From NCBI GenBank assembly GCA_910589075.1, contig CAJUSK010000023.1, positions 11,866 to 75,865 of the forward strand: 64,000 bases of DNA, written 5' to 3'. This stretch comes from an uncultured Lachnospiraceae bacterium. Its GTDB lineage: Bacteria; Bacillota; Clostridia; Lachnospirales; Lachnospiraceae. The notes beneath the pieces were generated by a model. It saw nothing but the letters and a program-made list of their open reading frames with translations. It was not told the DNA's origin and made no database searches. Each line of letters starts with the position of its first letter. The first letter of the stretch is position 1. Position numbers and translations under genes: made by a program. Shown here in pieces: positions 22,918 through 32,628 of the stretch.

Positions 22918-25011
22918 ATGGCAAAATATCTGGTCATTGTGGAATCGCCTGCCAAAGTGAAGACGATTAAGAAGTTTCTGGGGGCCAATTACGAGGTGGC
23001 GGCCAGCAACGGGCATGTAAGAGATTTGCCGAAAAGCCAGCTTGGCATTGATGTGGAACATGATTATGAGCCTAAATACATCACCATCAGGGGAAAAGGC
23101 GATATTCTTGCAAATCTGCGGAAAGCAGTGAAAAAAGCAGAAAAAATTTATCTGGCAACCGACCCTGACCGGGAAGGGGAAGCCATCTCCTGGCATCTGT
23201 TGCATACACTCAAGCTGGAGAATAAAAAAGTATACCGGATTACTTTTAATGAAATTACAAAACAGGCAGTTCGTGAATCGCTGAAAAATGCCAGAGAAAT
23301 TGATATGGATCTGGTAGACGCCCAGCAGGCACGCCGTATGCTGGACCGCATGGTGGGATACCGTATTTCACCGCTGTTGTGGGCGAAAATCAAACGGGGG
23401 CTCAGTGCGGGACGGGTACAGTCAGTGGCACTGCGTATTATCTGCGACAGGGAAGAGGAAATCAGCGCTTTTATCCCGGAAGAATATTGGAGTCTGGATG
23501 TGAAACTCTCCGTAAAAGGAGAAAAGAAACCTCTCACGGCCAAATATTACGGCACAAAGGACGGAAAAAAGACGATTGCATCTGCTCAGGAGCTGGAAGA
23601 GATTCTCAGGGAGCTGGATCAGGAGAGTTATCATGTGGATGAAGTGAAGAAGGGAGAGCGGGTTAAGAAAGCGCCGCTGCCGTTTACTACGTCCACATTG
23701 CAGCAGGAGGCCAGCAAAACGCTGAATTTTTCCACACAGAAAACCATGCGTCTGGCACAGCAGCTTTACGAAGGGATTGATATAAAAGGCAGCGGGACTG
23801 TGGGGATCATTTCCTATCTGCGTACCGATTCCACCAGGGTATCGGAAGAGGCGGCCCGGACTGCAAAAGAATATATTGTGCAAAACTATGGAAGTGAATA
23901 TGCGGCAGGCGGTGTGAACGGGAAGAAGAGCGGACAGAAGATACAGGATGCCCACGAGGCCATCCGCCCTACGGATATCAGCCGGACACCCCATTCCCTG
24001 AAAGATTCCCTCAGCCGGGATCAGTTCCGTTTATACCAGTTGATCTGGAAACGGTTTACAGCCAGCCAGATGGCGGCCGCCAGATATGAAACCACTTCCG
24101 TGCGGATTCGGGCAGGGCAGCACTACTTTACGGTGTCCGCTTCTAAAGTGGTATTTGACGGTTTTATGAGTGTTTACACGAGTGCGGATGAGGAAAAGCA
24201 GGAAAACAATCTGCTCGTTAAAGGGATTGACAGAGAGTCCGTGCTCACTTTTCAGGAGTTTGATTCCAAACAGCATTTTACCCAGCCGCCGGCCCATTAC
24301 ACCGAGGCAAGCCTGGTGCGGGCATTGGAAGAACTGGGCATTGGCAGACCCAGTACGTATGCGCCTACCATTACCACCATACTGGCCAGACGCTATGTGA
24401 CAAAAGAAAATAAAAACCTGTATGTGACGGAACTGGGAGAAGTGGTAAACAGTATGATGAAAACGGCCTTTCCCAGTATTGTGGATGTGCGGTTTACAGC
24501 GAATCTGGAAGCGCTTCTGGACAAGGTGGAAGAAGGGGTAATCAGCTGGAAAACCGTTGTATCGAATTTTTATCCCGATCTGGACGAGGCGGTAAATACG
24601 GCGGAAAAGGAACTGGCCCAGGTACGTATAGCGGACGAAGTATCGGATGAGGTCTGCGAACTCTGCGGCAGACAGATGGTTATCAAGTACGGTCCCCATG
24701 GGCGCTTTCTTGCATGTCCCGGTTTCCCCGACTGCCGCAACACGAAACCCTATTTTGAAAAAATCGGCATAGCCTGCCCCAAATGCGGCAAGGATATTGT
24801 TCTGAAAAAGACGAAAAAGGGACGAAAATATTACGGCTGCATTGGAAACCCGGAGTGTGATTTCATGGTATGGCAGAAGCCTTCTTCCATACGGTGCGGG
24901 AAATGCGGCTCACTGATGCTGGAAAAGGGAAATAAACTGGTTTGTATGGACGAAAACTGTGGAACTATTGTAGAAAAACCCAAAACTTCCGAAATTATGC
25001 AGAAATCGTAG
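22918..25011 (+). CDS. topA: DNA topoisomerase I (type IA)
   Basis: Relaxes negative supercoils. Toprim domain at the start (LVIVESPAKVKTIKKFLG), acidic triad region DPDREGEA, and active-site Tyr in ISYLRTDSTR near residue 302. Three C-terminal zinc ribbons follow (CELCG...C, CPKCG...C, CGKCG...C). 697 residues, full length, with GGGGGAG before ATG. Confidence 0.97.
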   Translation: MAKYLVIVESPAKVKTIKKFLGANYEVAASNGHVRDLPKSQLGIDVEHDYEPKYITIRGKGDILANLRKAVKKAEKIYLATDPDREGEAISWHLLHTLKLENKKVYRITFNEITKQAVRESLKNAREIDMDLVDAQQARRMLDRMVGYRISPLLWAKIKRGLSAGRVQSVALRIICDREEEISAFIPEEYWSLDVKLSVKGEKKPLTAKYYGTKDGKKTIASAQELEEILRELDQESYHVDEVKKGERVKKAPLPFTTSTLQQEASKTLNFSTQKTMRLAQQLYEGIDIKGSGTVGIISYLRTDSTRVSEEAARTAKEYIVQNYGSEYAAGGVNGKKSGQKIQDAHEAIRPTDISRTPHSLKDSLSRDQFRLYQLIWKRFTASQMAAARYETTSVRIRAGQHYFTVSASKVVFDGFMSVYTSADEEKQENNLLVKGIDRESVLTFQEFDSKQHFTQPPAHYTEASLVRALEELGIGRPSTYAPTITTILARRYVTKENKNLYVTELGEVVNSMMKTAFPSIVDVRFTANLEALLDKVEEGVISWKTVVSNFYPDLDEAVNTAEKELAQVRIADEVSDEVCELCGRQMVIKYGPHGRFLACPGFPDCRNTKPYFEKIGIACPKCGKDIVLKKTKKGRKYYGCIGNPECDFMVWQKPSSIRCGKCGSLMLEKGNKLVCMDENCGTIVEKPKTSEIMQKS

Positions 25012-25060
25012 ACACTTTGTCGAATTATTGTAATATTTTGCGATATTTTACAGTAAGGCA

Positions 25061-25089
25061 TTGCTAAAAAAGAGATATTGTATTACAAT
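25061..25089 (+). promoter_or_regulatory. codY promoter
   Basis: TTGCTA (25061-25066), 17-nt spacer, TACAAT (25084-25089), 24 nt before ATG. Confidence 0.55.
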
Positions 25090-25113
25090 GGATAGCATGA
25101 GAAGGAGATCCAT

Positions 25114-25917
25114 ATGAGCAGTGTACAGTTATTGGACAAGACCAGAAAAATCGGAATGCTCCTGCACAATAATAATTCAAGTAAAGTCATATTCAATGAC
25201 ATCTGCGATGTGATGAATGAGATTTTGAATTCCACTGTACTGGTAATCAGCAGAAAAGGCAAAGTGCTCGGTGTGGGAAGCGGGGAACAGGATGAGCTCA
25301 TTGGAGGCAGGGTGGGTGATTATATTGATCCGATGCTGAATGAGCGTATGCTTGGCGTACTTTCCACAAAAGAGAATGTCAATCTCCAGGCACTTGGTTT
25401 CCAGGAAAAGGAAGCCCAAAAATTTCAGGCGATTCTCACGCCTGTGGATATTGCGGGAGAACGTCTGGGAACACTGTTTATTTACAACAAAGAGGGTCCC
25501 TATGGGATTGATGATATTATCCTCTGCGAATATGGAACGACTGTTGTCAGCCTGGAAATGCTTCGGGCAATCAATGAAGAGAATGCTGAAGAAGCCAGAA
25601 AACTGGCCGTAGTCAAATCGGCGGTCAGTACATTGTCTTTTTCTGAACTGGATGCCATAATACATATTTTTGACGAGCTCAGCGGACAGGAAGGTATTTT
25701 GGTGGCCAGTAAGATCGCGGACAGAGCCGGGATAACCCGGTCAGTGATTGTGAACGCGCTGAGAAAATTTGAAAGCGCAGGTGTGATTGAATCCAGATCT
25801 TCCGGTATGAAGGGAACTTATATCAAAGTACTCAATGAAGTCGTGTTTGATGAGGTGGATAAATTGAAACGGCAGAAGCTGGAAAAAAGCAATTTTCAGA
25901 GCGAAAAAAGCAAATAG
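25114..25917 (+). CDS. codY: GTP- and branched-chain-amino-acid-sensing repressor CodY
   Basis: 267 residues: N-terminal GAF ligand domain (about 1-150) and a C-terminal winged helix with ASKIADRAGITRSVIVNALRKFESA in two overlapping helices and GVIESRSSGMKGTYIKVLN. CodY represses nutrient-stress genes when GTP and Ile/Leu/Val are high. In B. subtilis it also represses fla/che, and codY lies directly upstream of flgB there as here. AAGGAG lies nine bases before ATG. Confidence 0.96.
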   Translation: MSSVQLLDKTRKIGMLLHNNNSSKVIFNDICDVMNEILNSTVLVISRKGKVLGVGSGEQDELIGGRVGDYIDPMLNERMLGVLSTKENVNLQALGFQEKEAQKFQAILTPVDIAGERLGTLFIYNKEGPYGIDDIILCEYGTTVVSLEMLRAINEENAEEARKLAVVKSAVSTLSFSELDAIIHIFDELSGQEGILVASKIADRAGITRSVIVNALRKFESAGVIESRSSGMKGTYIKVLNEVVFDEVDKLKRQKLEKSNFQSEKSK

Positions 25918-25946
25918 AAGTTTTCCGAAAGGAAGAAAAAATACGA

Positions 25947-25969
25947 GGGACTTATAGGAAATAAGTCCC
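25947..25969 (+). terminator. Terminator after codY
   Basis: GGGACTTAT (25947-25955) pairs perfectly with ATAAGTCCC (25961-25969), five-base loop, followed by GTTTTATG. It separates codY from the fla/che promoter. Confidence 0.75.
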
Positions 25970-25997
25970 GTTTTATGTCTGTTTTCAGATAAAATCC

Positions 25998-26025
25998 TTG
26001 TTTTTTTTTATAAAAAATATATAAT
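25998..26025 (+). promoter_or_regulatory. Main fla/che operon promoter (sigma-A type)
   Basis: TTGTTT (25998-26003), 16-nt spacer rich in T and A, and TATAAT (26020-26025). It lies about 60 nt upstream of flgB. No sigma-D box is evident here. CodY-box-like words lie about 100-130 nt upstream. Confidence 0.65.
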
Positions 26026-26085
26026 AGAGTAGACAAATTATTCAGCGATGAGCATATGATGTTCAGTATGGAGGGAGAGCATGCG

Positions 26086-26475
26086 ATGATTCATTCGAAT
26101 GTATTTAATTATATTAATGTGATGGATAAGACTCTGGATGCGGCATGGACGAGGAACGAAGTGATTTCCAATAACCTTGCCAATGTAGATACTCCGGGAT
26201 ATAAGCGTCAGGATGTAAGCTTTGAAGATGAACTGCGTCATGCGCTGGGAAGTACCAGGTATCAGACTGTGGATGCAAAAGTGGCAGGGCTTAAAATCAA
26301 CCGGCTGAATCCGCGTACTTATACGGATTACTCCAGCCTTTCTTACCGGACAGACAGAAACAATGTGGATATAGATACCGAGAATGTTCTGCTGGCTTCC
26401 AACCAGTTGAAATATAATGCGTTGATGGCAAGTGTCAACCAGGAGTTCTCGAATCTGAAAATGGTGATGCGATAA
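26086..26475 (+). CDS. flgB: Flagellar proximal rod protein FlgB
   Basis: 129 residues. Rod proteins carry a conserved N-terminal stretch, here NVISNNLANVDTPGYKRQD in near form (EVISNNLANVDTPGYKR), and a C-terminal coiled helix. ATG 26086 follows GGAGGGAG at the right distance; ATG 26056 is in frame but would add ten residues and bury the ribosome site. It sits at the MS-ring end of the rod. First gene of the operon. Confidence 0.94.
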   Translation: MIHSNVFNYINVMDKTLDAAWTRNEVISNNLANVDTPGYKRQDVSFEDELRHALGSTRYQTVDAKVAGLKINRLNPRTYTDYSSLSYRTDRNNVDIDTENVLLASNQLKYNALMASVNQEFSNLKMVMR

Positions 26476-26494
26476 CGGATAAGGGGGAGTCATT

Positions 26495-26938
26495 GTGAGT
26501 TTATTTACATCGTTTGATATCAATGCGTCGGGACTGACAGCGGAGCGTTTCCGTATGGATATTATTTCCCAGAACGTGGCCAATGCCAATACGACAAGGA
26601 CGGAAGACGGAACACCGTACCGCCGTAAAGTGGTGGCTTTTGCGGAGAAGGAGACACAGACACCTTTCAGCCGTGTGCTTGATTCGGCCAGAGACAATTA
26701 TTCGGGCAAGGGAGTTAAGGTCAGCACGGTGACAGAAGATACATGGACGGATATGAAGATGGTCTATGATCCGTCTCATCCGGATGCGGATGAAAATGGT
26801 TATGTACTGTATCCCAACGTCAATATTGTGACGGAAATGACCAATATAATTGATGCCAGCAGAGCTTATGAAGCCAATGCCACTGCGTTCAGCGCAAGCA
26901 AGGCTATGGCTGTTAAAGGATTGGAAATGGGACAGTAA
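26495..26938 (+). CDS. flgC: Flagellar rod protein FlgC
   Basis: 147 residues with the axial-protein motif SQNVANANTTRTEDGTPY near residue 26 and the C-terminal VNIVTEMTNIIDASRAYEAN helix. GTG start after GGGGGAG. Builds the proximal rod with FlgB, FlgF and FliE. Confidence 0.95.
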   Translation: MSLFTSFDINASGLTAERFRMDIISQNVANANTTRTEDGTPYRRKVVAFAEKETQTPFSRVLDSARDNYSGKGVKVSTVTEDTWTDMKMVYDPSHPDADENGYVLYPNVNIVTEMTNIIDASRAYEANATAFSASKAMAVKGLEMGQ

Positions 26939-27001
26939 TCCTGACAGGGATTCTATCGCTCACAGGGGTATGAGGGGCATGAGATAAAAGGAGAATGAAA
27001 A

Positions 27002-27331
27002 ATGGATATCGGATCGCTGTATCATGTGAGCTCCGGTGCCGTCAGAGAGGCGGCAAAGAAGACCGGAGCGGCGAAAAAGGCGGAGGCTGCCAGAGAGGGC
27101 AGAGACATATTCAGCACAGTGCTGAATAATGCGATGGATAATTTACATACAACAAACAGTTATATTTCCGACATGGAAAACGAAGAGATGAGAATTGCGC
27201 TGGGCCAGGCGGAAAACACCCATGATCTTTCTATTGCAATGCAGAAAGCGTCTTCCGCATTACAGTATACGGTTGCTGTAAGGGATAAATTTATGGAAGC
27301 CTATAAAGAAATCATGCAGATGCAGATATAA
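27002..27331 (+). CDS. fliE: Flagellar hook-basal body protein FliE
   Basis: 109 residues; the C-terminal half (LSIAMQKASSALQYTVAVRDK, EAYKEIMQMQI) is the FliE signature. FliE joins the MS ring to the rod. Good ribosome site AAAGGAGAATG. Short basic N-terminal insertion KKTGAAKKAEAAREG is a local variation. Confidence 0.94.
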   Translation: MDIGSLYHVSSGAVREAAKKTGAAKKAEAAREGRDIFSTVLNNAMDNLHTTNSYISDMENEEMRIALGQAENTHDLSIAMQKASSALQYTVAVRDKFMEAYKEIMQMQI

Positions 27332-27350
27332 GGTATGGGAGTAAAGGAAA

Positions 27351-28952
27351 ATGACTGAGAAGTTAAAAGCGGTTCCACTAAAGCTGTTGGAATGGTGGAA
27401 TAAATTTACTTCTAAACAGAAGACGATTATCATATGTATTTCAGCAGGTGTTGTAATCGCGCTTGCCATACTGGTAACAGCTTTAACCAGACCTCAGTAT
27501 GAACTGCTGGCCAACTGCGAAAGTACCAAAGAGGCTTCGCAGATTACGGAACTTTTGGATGGTGCGGGTATTGGTTATGTGGTTTCGGACGACGGTTATC
27601 AGATTAAGGTACTCAAGGATCGGATTTCGGATGCAAACCTGCTCCTGGGTGCCAATAATATTCCCGCAGCCTCCTATGGAATTGAAAACGTAACGGACGG
27701 AGGGTTTGCAACCACTGAATCCGATAAACAAAAGCGGTATAAACTGTATCTGCAGGGACAGATGGAAGAAGATCTGCTCCGTTTTGAATCGGTGAAAAAA
27801 GCGGATGTGCAGCTCTCACTTCCGGAAAATGACGGTACACTGCTTTCCAAAAACGAAGAGGCGTATGCCAGTATTATTCTGACACTGGACGGGGAATTTA
27901 CCCAGGAAAATGCGGCTGCCATGGCACAGTTTGTAAAGACGGCGCTGGGAAATGAAAATGCCAGCAACATAACCATTCTGGACAGCCAGGGAAACCTTTT
28001 GTTTTCCGGAGAAGATTCCTATTCTGTGGCCGGCAATGCCAGCAACCAGCTTTCTGTCAAGCAACAGGCGGAACGGCTTGTGCGGAATGAAGTAAAGCGT
28101 GTGCTGCTGGGGACCAATCAGTATGATAACGTGGAAGTGGCCAGCAATCTTTCACTGGATTTTTCATCCACGGAGGTTACAAACCACGATTTTACACCTG
28201 CGGAGGGTCAGACCCAGGGTGTATTAAGTGAAGAAAGCATATTTAATGCGGAAAATGTAAACAGTGCAGGCGGCGTGCCGGGTACGGATACCAACGGAGA
28301 AAACCTGACTACATATGAAATGCCTGACAGCAATAATTCCAGCTCCACCCAGTCAGAGGAGAGCAGAAAATATCTTCCCAATGAGCGGATTACATCGCAG
28401 TCCATTCCGCCGGGACTGATTCAATATGATGAATCTTCCATCTCCGTTACAGCGATTACATATAACGTACAGCGGGAAGAGGATATTGAAAATCAGGGAT
28501 TGCTCGACGGTGTCAGCTGGGAAGAATACAAGGCGGCCAACGGAGAGAGAGTCCAGCAGCCTGTTGATGACAACATGATCGACATTGTGGCCAAGGCCAC
28601 CGGTATTTCCGCAGAGAATATTGCAATGATCGCCTATGAGGAGCCTTTGTTTATCGACAAAGAAGGCATGAACATCCGGGCGACGGATGTAATCCAGGTG
28701 ATATTGATTATCATTATTCTGGGATTGCTGGCTTTTGTGGTATTCAGAAGCATGCGTGGCGAGAAGGCAGCAGAAGAAGAGGAAGAACTTTCTGTAGAGA
28801 ATTTGCTGCAATCCACACCGGAACCTGAAGTGGAGAGCATTACTGTAGAAGAGTGGTCCGAGACACGGAAGATGATAGAAAAGTTTGTGGAGGATAATCC
28901 GGAGGCAGTGGCAAATCTGCTCAGGAACTGGTTAAACGAAGATTGGGGGTAA
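27351..28952 (+). CDS. fliF: Flagellar MS-ring protein FliF
   Basis: 533 residues: membrane helix 1 (about 24-45), two ring-building motifs (YELLANCESTKEASQITELL and the next YscJ-like domain), a Ser/Asn-rich periplasmic linker, membrane helix 2 (about 445-465) and the FliG-binding C-terminus. It forms the ring in the cytoplasmic membrane that nucleates the basal body. Confidence 0.96.
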   Translation: MTEKLKAVPLKLLEWWNKFTSKQKTIIICISAGVVIALAILVTALTRPQYELLANCESTKEASQITELLDGAGIGYVVSDDGYQIKVLKDRISDANLLLGANNIPAASYGIENVTDGGFATTESDKQKRYKLYLQGQMEEDLLRFESVKKADVQLSLPENDGTLLSKNEEAYASIILTLDGEFTQENAAAMAQFVKTALGNENASNITILDSQGNLLFSGEDSYSVAGNASNQLSVKQQAERLVRNEVKRVLLGTNQYDNVEVASNLSLDFSSTEVTNHDFTPAEGQTQGVLSEESIFNAENVNSAGGVPGTDTNGENLTTYEMPDSNNSSSTQSEESRKYLPNERITSQSIPPGLIQYDESSISVTAITYNVQREEDIENQGLLDGVSWEEYKAANGERVQQPVDDNMIDIVAKATGISAENIAMIAYEEPLFIDKEGMNIRATDVIQVILIIIILGLLAFVVFRSMRGEKAAEEEEELSVENLLQSTPEPEVESITVEEWSETRKMIEKFVEDNPEAVANLLRNWLNEDWG

Positions 28953-28958
28953 GAGGAT

Positions 28959-29969
28959 ATGGCAACTGATTCTGGCTTGACCGGGTTGCAGAAGGCGGCT
29001 GTGCTGCTGATTGCACTGGGACCGGAGAAATCATCCCATATCTTTAAACATCTGAAAGAAGATGAAATAGAAGAACTGACACTGGAGATTGCGAATACCA
29101 GAAGTATTACACCGCAGTTGAAAGAGACGGTCATAGAAGAATTTTATCAGGTATGCCTGGCGCAGCAGTATATCGCAGAAGGTGGTATTGGTTACGCCAA
29201 AGAGCTGTTGGAGAAGGCGTTGGGTGAAGATAAGGCGAGAGATGTCATCGGCAAGCTGACGGCTTCGCTGCAGGTGAAGCCCTTTGAGTTTGTACGTAAG
29301 ACAGACGCTTCTCAGCTGCTTAACTTTATTCAGGATGAACATCCGCAGACAATCGCGCTGATTATGTCGTACCTCTCTCCGGCGCAGTCATCCATGATTT
29401 TGTCTTCCCTGCCTCCGGAGCGGCAGGCGGACGTGGCGAAGCGTATCGCCATCATGGACAGGACGAGCCCGGATGTGATCAAGGAGGTGGAGAAGGTATT
29501 GGAATCCAAGTTGTCCTCTCTTGTCAATCAGGATTATACCATCATTGGCGGCGTAGATGCAGTGGTCGAGATTTTGAACTCTGTAGACCGCGGTACAGAA
29601 AAGCATATTATGGAAACACTGGAAATCGAAGAGCCGGAACTGGCCGACGAAATCCGGAAAAAAATGTTCGTATTCGAAGATATCCTTCTGCTGGACGACA
29701 GAGCAATACAGAGAGTGCTGCGGGATGTGGAAAACTCCGATCTGGCAATTGCCCTCAAAGGCTCCAACGAAGAGGTACAGAGCGCTATTTTCAACAATCT
29801 GTCCAAACGTTTGGCTGCCATGATCAAGGAAGACATGGAATTCATGGGTCCTGTCCGTATGAAGGACGTGGAAGAGGCGCAGCAGAAGATTGTAAACATT
29901 ATCAGAAAACTGGAAGATGCTGCAGAAATTGTTATTTCCAGAGGTGGAGGGGATGAAATTGTTGTCTAG
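28959..29969 (+). CDS. fliG: Flagellar motor switch protein FliG
   Basis: 336 residues with three armadillo-like domains; DEHPQTIALIMSYL is the EHPQ motif of the middle domain and the C-terminal charged torque helix (LLLDDRAIQRVLRDVENSDLA region) is present. FliG links FliF to FliM and meets MotA. The fliH start lies inside its 3' end. Confidence 0.96.
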   Translation: MATDSGLTGLQKAAVLLIALGPEKSSHIFKHLKEDEIEELTLEIANTRSITPQLKETVIEEFYQVCLAQQYIAEGGIGYAKELLEKALGEDKARDVIGKLTASLQVKPFEFVRKTDASQLLNFIQDEHPQTIALIMSYLSPAQSSMILSSLPPERQADVAKRIAIMDRTSPDVIKEVEKVLESKLSSLVNQDYTIIGGVDAVVEILNSVDRGTEKHIMETLEIEEPELADEIRKKMFVFEDILLLDDRAIQRVLRDVENSDLAIALKGSNEEVQSAIFNNLSKRLAAMIKEDMEFMGPVRMKDVEEAQQKIVNIIRKLEDAAEIVISRGGGDEIVV

Positions 29970-30810
29970 TAACTTGCTGAAGAGGAACTGGATACAGGTT
30001 CAGTCCGACGATACCATAGTGATAAACAACAATGAACTGTTAGGAAAACGACTCCGGGATCTGGGGCTGGAACCTTTGCCGTCAGAAAAAGGCGAGGAGA
30101 AACAGGAAGGATTTCGGAGTGGATTAGGTGCTGAAGAGCTGACCGGGCTGACGAGCGAAGGGGAAGGCGGCTCTTCCGTAATTAAGGCGGAGCCGCCTGC
30201 GCCACCGGAGCCGGTGTATGAGGGACCCAGCCCGGAGGAATTGATTGCTCAGGCGCAGGCAGAAATTGCGCAGATGAAAGAAGCTGCCCAGGCTGAGATT
30301 GCTGCGGCTAAACAGCAGGCGGCAGAAGAAGGCTGGCAGGAAGGCCTGAACCAGGGATACCGGGAAGGCGCGGCTTCCGCAGAGGCGGAGCTGGCGGATG
30401 CCAGAGCCAGAATGGAAGCGGAATACAATGATAAAATGCGGCAACTGGAGCCTGAGTTTGTAAAACAGTTGACCGCTATCTATGAGCAGGTTTTCCATAT
30501 TGAACTGGGGGATTATCAGAACCTGGTGCTGCGCCTTCTGGAAGGCTGTATGCAGAAAATGGAAACCAGCAGTAACTATATGATACATGTGGGCCCTGAA
30601 GATTATCCTTTTGTGAGCATGCAGAAAAAAGTGCTGATGGAGGTAATGGGGAATAAAAACGCTGCTTTGGAAATTGTGGAGGATGCCACGATGAAGAAAA
30701 ATGAGTGCATGATAGAGGCAGACAGCGGTATTTATGACTGTAGCCTGGATATGCAGCTTGCAGCGCTCCGCAGAGAACTGCTTCTTCTTTCGTATGAGGG
30801 TGTGGAATAA
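29953..30810 (+). CDS. fliH: Flagellar export stator protein FliH
   Basis: 285 residues: variable acidic N-terminus, an Ala/Gln/Glu-rich helix (LIAQAQAEIAQMKEAAQAE) with GxxxG-like steps, and a C-terminal domain that holds the FliI ATPase (LDMQLAALRRELL). ATG 29953 overlaps fliG by 17 nt and follows GGTGGAGGGG. FliH regulates FliI and brings it to the export gate. Confidence 0.9.
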   Translation: MKLLSSNLLKRNWIQVQSDDTIVINNNELLGKRLRDLGLEPLPSEKGEEKQEGFRSGLGAEELTGLTSEGEGGSSVIKAEPPAPPEPVYEGPSPEELIAQAQAEIAQMKEAAQAEIAAAKQQAAEEGWQEGLNQGYREGAASAEAELADARARMEAEYNDKMRQLEPEFVKQLTAIYEQVFHIELGDYQNLVLRLLEGCMQKMETSSNYMIHVGPEDYPFVSMQKKVLMEVMGNKNAALEIVEDATMKKNECMIEADSGIYDCSLDMQLAALRRELLLLSYEGVE

Positions 30811-30812
30811 AA

Positions 30813-32123
30813 ATGGACTTATCCAAGTATGAAAAGGCAAAAGAAAAAGTTTATTACAGAAAGTTGGGCAAAGTACTGAATGTCGTGGGCCTGACGATAG
30901 AATCCGCGGGACCGGATGCCAGACTGGCAGATATTTGTTACATACATCCTGAAGGGGATGAAGGACCGGGCATTATGGCGGAAGTTGTGGGATTTAAGGA
31001 TGGCCGTACGTTGCTGATGCCTTATGAGAATACAGAGGGTATCGGTATCGGAAACCTGGTGGAGAACACGGGGGAATCCCTCAGAGTGGCAGTGGGAGAT
31101 TTCCTTCTGGGCAGGACTCTGGACGGTTTGGGCAGACCTGCGGCAGGGGATGTAAGGATTCCGCCGGATGCAGTTACCTATTCGGTGGAGGCGCCGCCTC
31201 CGGATCCTATGAGTCGTGCGATTATTGATACGCCGCTGCCTCTGGGAGTGAAAGCGGTGGATGGACTTATTACAGTCGGTGCAGGACAGAGAATCGGAAT
31301 CTTTGCCGGTTCCGGCGTGGGCAAATCCACGCTGATGGGTATGTTTGCCAGGAATACCAAGGCGGAGATCAATGTCATTGCGCTGATTGGAGAGCGGGGA
31401 AGAGAAGTAAGGGAATTTATAGAGCGGGATCTGGGGGAAGAAGGTATGCGCCGTTCGGTTGTAGTGGTAGCGACTTCGGATAAACCTGCTTTGGAGAGGA
31501 ATAAAGCTGCAAAGACGGCCACCGCCATAGCAGAGTATTTCAGAGATCAGGGCAGGGATGTGCTTCTAATGATGGATTCCCTGACCCGTTTTTGTATGGC
31601 CCAGAGAGAGATTGGCCTGGCTACCGGGGAACCTCCCGTAACCAGAGGCTATCCACCCAGTGTCTATTCGGAATTACCCAAACTGTTGGAGCGGGCAGGC
31701 AGGGCGGCCAGCGGTTCTATTACAGGTCTTTATACCGTATTGGTGGACGGCGATGACTTTAATGAACCGATTACCGATACGGCCCGCAGTATTCTGGACG
31801 GACATATTATGCTGAATCGTAAACTTGCCCACAGGAATCATTATCCTGCGGTGGATATTTTGCAGAGTATTTCCAGGTGTATGAGCCAGGTGGCTTCAAA
31901 AGAACATAAAAAAGCGGCAGGCAAGTTGAAAAATGTGCTGGCTACTTACAATGAGGCGGAAGACCTGATTAATATTGGCGCCTACAAGAAAGGCAGCAAT
32001 CCCAATATTGATTATGCAGTGGAAAAAATTAATGCGACCAATGAATTCCTCATGCAGGATGTGGAGAGCAAGTATACCTTTGAAGAGACGGTCGCTATGC
32101 TGGAAGAGCTGTATAAAGGTTAA
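30813..32123 (+). CDS. fliI: Flagellum-specific export ATPase FliI
   Basis: 436 residues, F1-beta-like. Walker A FAGSGVGKSTLMG near residue 170, Walker B VLLMMDSLTR, and the PSVYSELPKLLERAGR segment. It energises unloading of chaperone-substrate complexes for export. Two bases separate it from fliH. Confidence 0.97.
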   Translation: MDLSKYEKAKEKVYYRKLGKVLNVVGLTIESAGPDARLADICYIHPEGDEGPGIMAEVVGFKDGRTLLMPYENTEGIGIGNLVENTGESLRVAVGDFLLGRTLDGLGRPAAGDVRIPPDAVTYSVEAPPPDPMSRAIIDTPLPLGVKAVDGLITVGAGQRIGIFAGSGVGKSTLMGMFARNTKAEINVIALIGERGREVREFIERDLGEEGMRRSVVVVATSDKPALERNKAAKTATAIAEYFRDQGRDVLLMMDSLTRFCMAQREIGLATGEPPVTRGYPPSVYSELPKLLERAGRAASGSITGLYTVLVDGDDFNEPITDTARSILDGHIMLNRKLAHRNHYPAVDILQSISRCMSQVASKEHKKAAGKLKNVLATYNEAEDLINIGAYKKGSNPNIDYAVEKINATNEFLMQDVESKYTFEETVAMLEELYKG

Positions 32124-32129
32124 TCGCAG

Positions 32130-32597
32130 ATGTCTAAATTTGTATATCGGATGCAGAATATCCTGAATATTAAAGAAAAACTGGAAGACCAGGCCAGAAT
32201 GGACTTTGGGTTGGCTATGGTGCGTCTGCGGGAAGAAGAGGAGAAGCTGGAACAGCTTAAAATGCGTAAAGCGGGTTATGAGGAAGCTGCCAGAAATTCT
32301 CTGAAGGCGTCTTTGCGGATTCTGGAAATCCGGGCGAATAAAGATGCCATTGAACGTATGGATGAATATATGGTCATACAACGGGTGGAGATTGAGAAAG
32401 CAGAAAAGAAAGTGGAGCAGGAACGTATAAAACTCCAGGAATCCATCCAGGAAAGAAAGATACAGGAAAAGCTGCGTGAAAATGCCTTTGACGTATTTAT
32501 GGAAGAAGAGAAGGCGAGAGAAAGCCGGGAGATTGATGAGCTGACCAGCTATACCTATGGGCAGAAGAAAGTGGAAGAAGCCCTGGAGGAGGGATAG
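32130..32597 (+). CDS. fliJ: Flagellar export protein FliJ
   Basis: 155 residues, almost entirely a charged coiled coil with the FliJ pattern FVYRMQNILNIKEKLEDQA at the N-terminus. FliJ sits in the centre of the FliI ring and recycles chaperones. Six bases after fliI. Confidence 0.9.
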   Translation: MSKFVYRMQNILNIKEKLEDQARMDFGLAMVRLREEEEKLEQLKMRKAGYEEAARNSLKASLRILEIRANKDAIERMDEYMVIQRVEIEKAEKKVEQERIKLQESIQERKIQEKLRENAFDVFMEEEKARESREIDELTSYTYGQKKVEEALEEG

Positions 32598-32628
32598 CGC
32601 ATGAAAATTAAGGAGCGGCAGGCAAGTT

